From Candidatus Nanopelagicales bacterium (GTDB lineage: Bacteria > Actinomycetota > Actinomycetes > S36-B12 > GCA-2699445): a DNA stretch of 14,443 nucleotides. Made by a program: the position numbers and the translations under genes. Under the pieces are notes generated by a model that saw only the letters and a list, made by a program, of their open reading frames with translations, was not told where the DNA came from and searched no databases. The stretch spans positions 6,367-20,809 of the forward strand of contig JAOZTQ010000007.1 of assembly GCA_029939085.1 (NCBI GenBank), written 5' to 3'. Position 1 is the stretch's first letter, and every line of letters begins with the position of its first letter. Below, piece after piece: positions 1 to 6,080 of the stretch.

Positions 1-926
1 GGGGCCGCGTTATTGACTGCCAATGCAGCCTCGCCGAATGCGATCGAAATGAGCGGAACCTTACCTTCGTAGACAGCAATATCCCCAGCCGCAAAAACCC
101 CAGGCAAGTTCGTCTGCATTGAAGTATTTACGCGAATGTGCCGTTTATCGAGATCCAAACCCCAGTCTGCAATAGGTCCGATATTGGCAATGAACCCCAA
201 AGCAGCAATAACTTCTTGAGCAGGTAGTAGTGTCACGGAACCATCAGTTTTGCTGGTGATCTCGACCTCGGCGAGATGCTCTTCACCTCGTAGTGCCGTC
301 ACTTCGTAGGGAGTTAGCAGATCAATTCCCATCTCACGAGCCTGAGTGACCATTGCCGCGTGTGCTCGGAACTGATCACGGCGATGCACTATGGAGATTC
401 GCTTCGCAATCGGATGCAGCATGTGTGCCCAGTCCAGAGCTGAATCACCACCACCGACAATCACAACTTCTTTGTTTGCGTAGTGGTCAGGTTTCGGTAC
501 GAAGAAAGCAAGACCTTTATCTTCCCAGTCAGAGCCGGCGGGCAGAGGTCGTGGGCGGAAGGAGCCGATTCCCCCCGTGATGACCAAAGCCTTTGCCGTT
601 ATGGTGCTTCCTTGGGCTGTAGTTAAGGTGACCGGACCGCCCTCCGGAGCCGATAGTTCGGATGCTTGTTCTCCGAGGACGTAATTTGGTGAGAACTGAT
701 CGGCCTGCTCTTTGAGTTGCTCAACCAAAACCCGTCCGCGGACTGCCGGGAAGCCGGCGACATCGAAAATGTCTTTTTCTGGGTACATAGCGGTGATCTG
801 ACCGCCGACCTCTGGAAGTGCATCGATGACTGCAGTAGACCAGCCGCGGAATCCGGCGTAGTAGGCGCCGTAGAGACCGGTAGGACCAGCTCCGATGATG
901 GCGTAGTCGACTTCGAGATTCTTCAT
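1..926 (-). CDS. Ferredoxin--NADP(+) reductase, thioredoxin-reductase-like type 2 (C-terminus cut by window edge)
   Basis: Flavoprotein that passes electrons between NADPH and ferredoxin or flavodoxin in the cytoplasm. The frame is open from the ATG at 926 to the window edge, giving 308 residues; about 25-35 C-terminal residues appear to be missing. Seen: FAD-binding GAGPTG at residues 12-17, the YPEKDIFDVAGFP stretch at 48-60 typical of the Bacillus YumC type, a second Rossmann glycine cluster GGGDSA at 158-163, the NADPH-phosphate motif HRRDQFRA at 181-188, and the second FAD motif AAGDI at 279-283. There is no CxxC, indeed no cysteine in the visible part, which separates it from thioredoxin reductase. 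The start overlaps the stop of the upstream peroxiredoxin-like gene (ATGA), with an AAGGGA Shine-Dalgarno-like run nearby, so the two are probably co-translated. The ferredoxin partner is not in the window. The family call is secure; the in vivo acceptor is not. Confidence 0.93.
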   Translation of the reverse strand, partial: MKNLEVDYAIIGAGPTGLYGAYYAGFRGWSTAVIDALPEVGGQITAMYPEKDIFDVAGFPAVRGRVLVEQLKEQADQFSPNYVLGEQASELSAPEGGPVTLTTAQGSTITAKALVITGGIGSFRPRPLPAGSDWEDKGLAFFVPKPDHYANKEVVIVGGGDSALDWAHMLHPIAKRISIVHRRDQFRAHAAMVTQAREMGIDLLTPYEVTALRGEEHLAEVEITSKTDGSVTLLPAQEVIAALGFIANIGPIADWGLDLDKRHIRVNTSMQTNLPGVFAAGDIAVYEGKVPLISIAFGEAALAVNNAA

Positions 927-1504
927 AGCAGATTGATCCCTTGAGGTTGGTTTCCGGGAAGCCACTTGATGCCACATCCCAATGCAGGTCGGTGGGGTCG
1001 TGGAACGACTTCACCGCGTATGGTCTGCGAAATGGCGTCGCGAAGTAGATCTCCGGTTACAGGTTCGCCGTTCTTCGGGGAAGACTGATCGAGGGCTCCG
1101 CGATAGTTCAACAGGCCGTTCGAGTTGTACACAAAAAAATCAGGTGTGCAGGCCGCGCCGAACTCTTTTGCCGCCACTTGGTCGCCATCCATGAGGTAGG
1201 GAAAGTTCCATCCAGATCTTTCCGACTGATCCCGAGCACCAGGTACGTCATCATCGGGATAGTTGGCGATGTCATTGGACCCGATCGCGACGAACTGGAC
1301 ATCTGACTCAGCAAATTCCCTGGCCAGTTCCCCGATCTGGTTTTCAACATGTTTGACGTATGGGCAATGGTTGGCGACAAACATCACCACTAGTGATTTG
1401 CCGTCACGGTAATCGGTCAAGTCCACGACCGTGTCGTTGAGGTCAGGCAAAGCAACTTCGGGAAGTGGTGAGCCCATCTTGGTTTCTTGCGACTCAATAG
1501 CCAT
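923..1504 (-). CDS. Peroxiredoxin-like / thioredoxin-fold redoxin (PRX_like1 type)
   Basis: A 193-residue cytoplasmic thioredoxin-fold protein of the AhpC/TSA-like group often annotated simply as thioredoxin family protein; its physiological substrate is not established. Seen: the NHCPYV motif with Cys47, the GAACTPDFFVY block with Cys119, the NYRGALDQS block near 133-141, and a C-terminal GCGIKW with Cys177, all in the order expected for this family. Many relatives, as I recall them, read CNHC at the first motif; here the first position is Ala44, so a possible resolving cysteine is missing. No signal peptide. The ATG at 1504 is chosen because a TAGATT box lies six bases before it; an internal ATG ten codons in is possible. 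The gene overlaps the ferredoxin reductase by ATGA, suggesting shared expression and perhaps a shared redox task. Confidence 0.88.
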   Translation of the reverse strand: MAIESQETKMGSPLPEVALPDLNDTVVDLTDYRDGKSLVVMFVANHCPYVKHVENQIGELAREFAESDVQFVAIGSNDIANYPDDDVPGARDQSERSGWNFPYLMDGDQVAAKEFGAACTPDFFVYNSNGLLNYRGALDQSSPKNGEPVTGDLLRDAISQTIRGEVVPRPHRPALGCGIKWLPGNQPQGINLL

Positions 1505-1510
1505 GTAATG

Positions 1511-1516
1511 AATCTA
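1511..1516 (-). promoter_or_regulatory. Putative -10 box (TAGATT) for a leaderless redoxin/reductase transcript
   Basis: TAGATT sits exactly six bases upstream of the ATG at 1504, the spacing expected if transcription starts at the start codon. No convincing Shine-Dalgarno sequence is present and no good -35 hexamer is visible. Inference from spacing only. Confidence 0.35.
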
Positions 1517-1563
1517 TCCCACTTAGGCGCGTTGAGCGTCTTGCGGTGGCCGTAGGTTGTGAC

Positions 1564-1965
1564 TCAGCCGGCGCTTTCCACTGCACAGGCCGGCGTCGAA
1601 CCGGGCATCAACTCGCGATGATCGGCTATCCACTGGTAGACCACCCGCGCCAAGACATTTATGCCCGGTAGGTCACCGACCCAGCCAATAACTGGCCATA
1701 AGGCCGGTGCGGTTCGCAACATGGCCATGATTGCGCGGTTTCCGGAGAGCAGTGATCCATCGGGATTCACCCATTGGACTGCCTCGGTGCATTCTTTGGG
1801 CGAAAGTCCCAGCGGCGCAAGATTCAGGTTTTGCCAGGGGACCACGGTGGCTCTGGGTCGGATGCGGCGAACGATGAAGTCTGCCGAAACGGAGCAGAAG
1901 CCGCACTCACCGTCGAAAATGAGAAGTGGACGTCCCTCGATAGCTCGCGACTTGCCGGTACTCAT
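1564..1965 (-). CDS. DCC1-like thiol-disulfide oxidoreductase family protein (DUF393)
   Basis: Small 133-residue protein of the DUF393/DCC family, predicted thioredoxin-like thiol proteins; no substrate is established. Seen: LLIFDGECGFC at residues 14-24, containing the signature D18-x2-C21-x2-C24, a VPWQNL segment near 42-47, and the family's usual C-terminal pattern ending in a Pro-Gly-x-x-x-x-Cys segment (PGSTPAC, 121-127). The same frame stays open upstream to 2238, but the added residues are arginine-rich, resemble nothing and lie antiparallel-frame to the PAQR gene; the ATG at 1965 puts the family motif at the expected distance from the N-terminus and overlaps the PAQR stop codon as ATGA. 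Translational coupling to the PAQR protein is therefore likely. A relationship to the membrane protein upstream is suggested by context only. Confidence 0.88.
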   Translation of the reverse strand: MSTGKSRAIEGRPLLIFDGECGFCSVSADFIVRRIRPRATVVPWQNLNLAPLGLSPKECTEAVQWVNPDGSLLSGNRAIMAMLRTAPALWPVIGWVGDLPGINVLARVVYQWIADHRELMPGSTPACAVESAG

Positions 1966-2675
1966 GTGACCACCATGACGACTGCTGCGTACTGGACCAG
2001 GAAGGCCGCGATGGTAAAGGCGTGGAAGACCTCGTGGAATCCGAACCAATCGGGATAAGGATCTGGTCGTCGCCGAGCGAAAACCACCCCACCAATCGAA
2101 TACAACACTCCACCGAGCAGCAGCAGGAGCACCACGGTAGCCCCGAATGCGGAATACACGGCCGGGAGGAAGAAGAGTGAGACCCAACCTAAGGCTAGGT
2201 ACGAACCGACGACTAACCAGCGTGGCGCGGTCCACCACCAGACTCGAACTGCGACACCGACCAAGGCGATGGTCCAGACGAGAATCAGCATGATCCAGCC
2301 GAGTCGACGATCAGTAAGCGCTGCAGCGAATGGGGTATAGCTGCCAGCGATGAAGAGATAGATGTTGGCATGATCGAGCCGATTAAGTGCTGCGTTGGTG
2401 CGCTTACCGCCCGCACCCAGATGGTAGGAAGCGCTGACACTGAAGAGGAGGACAGTTGTGGCGAGATAAATCGCCACTGCTAAACGTAGCCCTGGCTCGG
2501 GCGTTATGACCAACAGAACCAAACCGAGAACGAACGCCAGCGGCGCGGCGCCAAAATGTAGCCATCCCCGCAGCCGAGGCTTTACCGCGGTCCCAATCTG
2601 GGTTCGCAGATCCTCGATCCGAGTAGCAGCAGGTCCGGCATCTACGGCCGAAGAGCTGCTGTCATCAATCGTCAT
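1962..2675 (-). CDS. trhA: PAQR-family / hemolysin III-type membrane protein
   Basis: Integral membrane protein of 237 residues in the progestin/adipoQ receptor (PAQR) superfamily; bacterial members are annotated hemolysin III or TrhA and are linked to membrane homeostasis, while a true haemolytic role is doubtful. Seen: a hydrophilic N-terminal tail of about 35 residues, then about seven hydrophobic segments. The family's putative metal-site residues are all present: SASYH at 81-85 (His85), LDH at 100-102, and HEVFH at 214-218 (His214 and His218). The last codons overlap the start of the DCC protein (ATGA). The ATG at 2675 has no clear Shine-Dalgarno sequence but is preceded six bases upstream by TACCGT, suggesting a leaderless message. 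Length is normal for the family. Confidence 0.93.
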   Translation of the reverse strand: MTIDDSSSSAVDAGPAATRIEDLRTQIGTAVKPRLRGWLHFGAAPLAFVLGLVLLVITPEPGLRLAVAIYLATTVLLFSVSASYHLGAGGKRTNAALNRLDHANIYLFIAGSYTPFAAALTDRRLGWIMLILVWTIALVGVAVRVWWWTAPRWLVVGSYLALGWVSLFFLPAVYSAFGATVVLLLLLGGVLYSIGGVVFARRRPDPYPDWFGFHEVFHAFTIAAFLVQYAAVVMVVT

Positions 2676-2681
2676 GGACCA

Positions 2682-2687
2682 ACGGTA
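2682..2687 (-). promoter_or_regulatory. Putative -10 box (TACCGT) for the PAQR-DCC pair
   Basis: TACCGT lies six bases before the ATG at 2675 and fits the TANNNT pattern with leaderless spacing. It overlaps a short inverted repeat. No clear -35 element is visible, so this is a spacing-based inference. Confidence 0.3.
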
Positions 2688-2695
2688 ACGGTTAC
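2685..2695. repeat. Short inverted repeat GTAAC-G-GTTAC upstream of the PAQR gene
   Basis: Five-base arms with a one-base centre, lying 10-20 bases upstream of the PAQR start codon and overlapping the putative -10 box. The position would suit a repressor operator, but the arms are short and could be chance. Confidence 0.3.
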
Positions 2696-2729
2696 TGCAG
2701 GGCTGGGCACAAGTACTTTTTTGCTCTGA

Positions 2730-3578
2730 TCAGTTGATTGGCAGCCAATATTCGGTGCTATCAGGTGGCTTACCGCAAGATTTGGGACGAGGGGAGCCGC
2801 CCCGCAGCGCCAACGCCACCGAGGTGGTCAACGGTTCGCCACCTGTATCCGCGGAGATGGTCACGGAGGTTGTTGTGCCACTTCCTGCTGGGAGGTTTTC
2901 TGACGTGTCATGTGACGAGAGGTCAGTAAGAGGCACCCGAAGCTGCTCAGCCGCCTCGAGTTCAGCGACCTGTCGGGTCGGACTTCGACCAATTCTGCCT
3001 CGAATCACTCCCTGAGCCGGAGTTCCGCCATTGAGTAGCTTGGTGAGGTCAGTCTGCTCAAGCTTGCCGCACATGAGACCGGAGGGAAATACGAGTGCGG
3101 TTGGGGCAAATCGATGACCGCCGAGATGGGAGACTTCCCATAGCTTGGACTCTCCGCGAAACTTCTTCAGCAGTCGCCGCCCAAACTCAGCACAGCATTG
3201 GTCGCGCTTCCCGTTCGTGCAGATGAAGACTGATCCCATGGGTGCGTCAGGTGACGTCAATGACCAAACACGATCAGTCAAAGTCTGTGACCAGTCGACT
3301 TGACCGTGCTGACCCACGATTGCACTGTCCCGGACTTGTAGGGTCCACCAGTGTCTTTTGTGTGACGGTCGCGTTCGATCTGGATGCCGAGCGAGCAGTA
3401 CCCGACAATTGCCCACATCGCGCCAAATCTTCGGTTCGAGGGCACTGTCGTTGACGGCGTCACGCCCCCAGGCGCCGGGCTGCTCCAAAATCAGGATGCG
3501 TTCGTCGGTGAGAGCGGAACCAGCCAAAGGTTCGTGATCATTAAGTTGAGAGCAATGATCGGCTGGTGCCGAACTCAT
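2730..3578 (-). CDS. Sucrase/ferredoxin-like (Suc_Fer-like) [2Fe-2S] protein, Apd1/Aim32-type
   Basis: A 282-residue soluble protein of the Suc_Fer-like family, with a thioredoxin-like ferredoxin fold. Seen: the N-terminal PLAGSA and LEQPGAWG blocks (17-22 and 31-38), CTNGKRDQCC at 120-129, SHLGGHRFAPT at 150-160, and a C-terminal KSCGKP segment at 266-271. Cys120 and Cys129 are spaced CX8C and His151 and His155 are spaced HX3H, the same arrangement described for yeast Apd1 and Aim32, where two cysteines and two histidines hold a non-Rieske [2Fe-2S] cluster. A cluster of that type is therefore a strong inference. The old sucrase name is misleading; the physiological role in bacteria is unknown. 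Its ATG overlaps the parC stop as ATGA, so it is translated after parC. Confidence 0.9.
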   Translation of the reverse strand: MSSAPADHCSQLNDHEPLAGSALTDERILILEQPGAWGRDAVNDSALEPKIWRDVGNCRVLLARHPDRTRPSHKRHWWTLQVRDSAIVGQHGQVDWSQTLTDRVWSLTSPDAPMGSVFICTNGKRDQCCAEFGRRLLKKFRGESKLWEVSHLGGHRFAPTALVFPSGLMCGKLEQTDLTKLLNGGTPAQGVIRGRIGRSPTRQVAELEAAEQLRVPLTDLSSHDTSENLPAGSGTTTSVTISADTGGEPLTTSVALALRGGSPRPKSCGKPPDSTEYWLPIN

Positions 3579-5998
3579 GCGAATCGACCGCCCACTGCTG
3601 CAATATTCTTCTTCACCGTGGCACCTGTTGAATCTCGCCGTTCATCAACGTCCGGCAGATTTGCTGCGGCACCGGATGCTGTTGCAGCTCGGGCTGGGCT
3701 AGGTCCCGCCCAGCCTAGTTGCAGGCGGTCCTCACCCGATCGGAACTTCTGGCATCGGACACCGCCGGTGCCGCGCCCCTTACTTGGATAAGCCGATAGT
3801 GGCGTTACCTTGGCCGTTCCCGGTGTAGTTCCCGGCAAGGCTGAATCCGGCCCGGCGACTGTGACCACCTCTGCGGCTACCCCATCGGGAACTGTCCCGA
3901 AAAATACCGCCTCATCATCTGAGTTGAGTCGGATACCCGACATACCGCCCGCATTACGGCCCTGCGGGCGTACCGACTTCGCTGGAAAACGCAGGAGTCG
4001 GGCACTTGCCGTTATGAAGACAAGATCATCTTTGTCAGCAGGTGCTGGGCTCGCGCCCACTACGGCATCATCTTCGGCTAGGCGAATTAAGCGCCACTCC
4101 GGTTTGGCGAGATCTTCAAGTTCCACGCGTTTGACCACGCCGCCTTTTGTGCCCAGCGCGATCGTTGTGCCGGTTGCAGCGAGCCCGACAACTTTTGCCT
4201 GTTTGGGCAAATCCAGCAGAGCTCCAATAGGACTTCCACCAGCAAGCACTGGTGCGGTGGCGACTTCGGGTAAGGCTGGAAGTTCGAGCACACTGATGGG
4301 GTGGGCCGATCCGTCAGACGTCAAGATACAAACTTTCCCTCTGACCGTGCTGGGTACCGCCGCGACAATACAGTCATGTTTGGCTCGTTTCCCTTCGGTG
4401 GGCAATGGTTCTTGTCCGGCGGTGCGCGCCAGTAGCCCACTGCTGGACATCAAAACCCAACAGGGTCCGTCGGGAACTTCAAGTTCGGCCGCCGGTAACT
4501 CCGAGTCCGCAGACTCCAAGAGAACCGTTCGACGCTCATCGGCCAATCGCTCGGAAACTTCTGCTAACTCCTGAGATACGACCCGCTTGAGAGTTTTGGG
4601 ATTGTCCAAAATCTCCGTTAACGACTCAATGCGCTCCTTGAGTTCCGCTGACTCCGCCTCTAGCTCTAGTCGGGAAAATTTGGTGAGCCGGCGAAGTGGC
4701 ATTTCCAGGATGTAGTTGGTCTGCGCCTCAGATAGCTCAAATGCCGCTATCAACCGATGGCGAGCCATGGCGGTGTCATCACTGCCACGGATAATGGTGA
4801 TGACCTCATCAATATCGAGGATCGCGATAAGCAGTCCTTCGACAAGATGAAGCCGTTCCTGCGCACGGGTCCGACGATATTCCGACCGACGCCGCACGAC
4901 CTCAAGTCGGTGCTCCAAATAGACCTGCAGCAACTCCTTGAGTCCTAGAGTCTGTGGCTGCCCGTTAACCAAGGCGACATTGTTTATTGAAAACTGCTCT
5001 TCCAGCGGTGTCAGTTTGAACAACTGGGAGCGGACTGCTTCAGGGTTGAAGCCGGACTTGATCTCGACCACGAGACGAAGACCATGATCGGAATCGGTCA
5101 GATCGGCTAGATCAGCGATCCCCGTAATCTTTTTTTCGCGGACCAGATGCCGGAGCCGCTCCACAACTCGTTCTGGGCCAACACCATAGGGCAGTGAGGT
5201 AATCACAATTCCCTGACGACGGGGCGACACCTGCTCAATGGTCGTTTCTGCTCGCATCCGGAACGAGCCTTTTCCAGTTTCGTAGGCTTGGCGAATTCCA
5301 TCTAGACCGACAATGATGCCGCCGGTGGGTAGATCGGGGCCCGGTACGAATTTGATTAAGTCGTCGACAGATGCGCGCGGTTTTGCAAGTAGATGGCGGG
5401 CCGCTGCAACTACCTCGCCCAAGTTGTGGGGCGCCATATTTGTAGCCATCCCCACTGCAATCCCGGAAGCCCCATTTACCAGCAGATTGGGTAACGCCGC
5501 GGGAAGTACAACTGGCTCAGTCTCGCGTCCGTCGTAGTTACCGACCAGATCAACAACGTCTTCATCCAGTGACGCCGTCATGTCCAAGGCTGGGGGAGCG
5601 AGACGACATTCGGTATATCGCATCGCCGCGGGACCGTCATCAGGAGAGCCAAAGTTGCCGTGGCCATCAACCATAGGCAGCCGCAGGCTGAATGGTTGTG
5701 CCATACGGACCAGGGCATCGTAGATCGCGCTATCGCCATGTGGATGAAGGCGACCCATCACTTCGCCAACGACGCGAGCGCTTTTGACATGGCCCCGATC
5801 GGGTCGTAATCCCATCTGCGACATCTGGAACAAAATTCGACGCTGTACCGGCTTTAGACCGTCGCGAGCATCAGGTAACGCGCGCGAGTAGATCACCGAA
5901 TAGGCGTACTCCAGGAACGAGCCTTGCATCTCTTCGGCGACATCAACGTCGACGATGCGCTCTGCGGGGGGAGGTCCCGCGTCTTTTGTTCGTGGCAT
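3575..5998 (-). CDS. parC: DNA topoisomerase IV subunit A (ParC)
   Basis: An 807-residue type IIA topoisomerase A subunit that cuts and rejoins DNA, with ParE, to decatenate daughter chromosomes. Seen: breakage-reunion domain from about residue 25 to 490, LPDARDGLKPVQRR at 41-54, the quinolone-region sequence HPHGDSAIYD at 85-94 with Ser90 and Asp94 intact, and catalytic Tyr128 in AAMRYTECR. A beta-pinwheel C-terminal domain follows. It lacks a canonical GyrA box (QRRGGKG); KGRGTGG at 740-746 sits where actinobacterial ParC proteins have a similar degenerate motif, so ParC is preferred over GyrA. The C-terminal tail (RSGEDRLQLGWAGPSPARAA and beyond) also fits Streptomyces ParC. The ATG follows a full AGGAGG sequence by eight bases. 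ParE is not in the window. The 3' end overlaps the Suc_Fer-like gene. Confidence 0.93.
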   Translation of the reverse strand: MPRTKDAGPPPAERIVDVDVAEEMQGSFLEYAYSVIYSRALPDARDGLKPVQRRILFQMSQMGLRPDRGHVKSARVVGEVMGRLHPHGDSAIYDALVRMAQPFSLRLPMVDGHGNFGSPDDGPAAMRYTECRLAPPALDMTASLDEDVVDLVGNYDGRETEPVVLPAALPNLLVNGASGIAVGMATNMAPHNLGEVVAAARHLLAKPRASVDDLIKFVPGPDLPTGGIIVGLDGIRQAYETGKGSFRMRAETTIEQVSPRRQGIVITSLPYGVGPERVVERLRHLVREKKITGIADLADLTDSDHGLRLVVEIKSGFNPEAVRSQLFKLTPLEEQFSINNVALVNGQPQTLGLKELLQVYLEHRLEVVRRRSEYRRTRAQERLHLVEGLLIAILDIDEVITIIRGSDDTAMARHRLIAAFELSEAQTNYILEMPLRRLTKFSRLELEAESAELKERIESLTEILDNPKTLKRVVSQELAEVSERLADERRTVLLESADSELPAAELEVPDGPCWVLMSSSGLLARTAGQEPLPTEGKRAKHDCIVAAVPSTVRGKVCILTSDGSAHPISVLELPALPEVATAPVLAGGSPIGALLDLPKQAKVVGLAATGTTIALGTKGGVVKRVELEDLAKPEWRLIRLAEDDAVVGASPAPADKDDLVFITASARLLRFPAKSVRPQGRNAGGMSGIRLNSDDEAVFFGTVPDGVAAEVVTVAGPDSALPGTTPGTAKVTPLSAYPSKGRGTGGVRCQKFRSGEDRLQLGWAGPSPARAATASGAAANLPDVDERRDSTGATVKKNIAAVGGRFA

Positions 5999-6006
5999 TT
6001 TGTTGG

Positions 6007-6012
6007 CCTCCT
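6007..6012 (-). promoter_or_regulatory. Strong Shine-Dalgarno (AGGAGG) of parC
   Basis: A perfect AGGAGG lies eight bases before the parC ATG and fixes that start. This contrasts with several neighbouring genes that have no Shine-Dalgarno sequence. A TACCCT at 6028-6033 on the same strand could be the -10 box, but no -35 is evident. Confidence 0.75.
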
Positions 6013-6068
6013 GATGCCTGCAGCCACAGGGTAAACCTCTTCCGGGTGTGTATTGGCGACCACCTCGC

Positions 6069-6074
6069 TAGCGT
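6069..6074 (+). promoter_or_regulatory. Putative -10 box (TAGCGT) for a leaderless acyltransferase transcript
   Basis: TAGCGT ends six bases before the GTG at 6081, consistent with a transcript that begins at that codon. There is no Shine-Dalgarno sequence ahead of either GTG candidate (6075 or 6081). The spacing argues for 6081 but is not proof. Confidence 0.35.
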
Positions 6075-6080
6075 GTGCAT

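Noticed and set aside
1966..2238. N-terminal extension of the DCC protein to an upstream ATG at 2238
   Set aside because: The extra residues are Arg/Gly-rich, overlap the PAQR coding sequence in another frame and resemble no domain; the ATG at 1965 fits the family and the ATGA overlap.
3810..4574. A 254-codon open frame on the plus strand inside parC
   Set aside because: It is antisense to the well-supported ParC C-terminal domain, has low-complexity Ser/Ala/Thr-rich composition and no recognisable motif.
3575..5998. Assignment as GyrA instead of ParC
   Set aside because: No canonical GyrA box, no adjacent gyrB, and a C-terminal tail typical of actinobacterial ParC.
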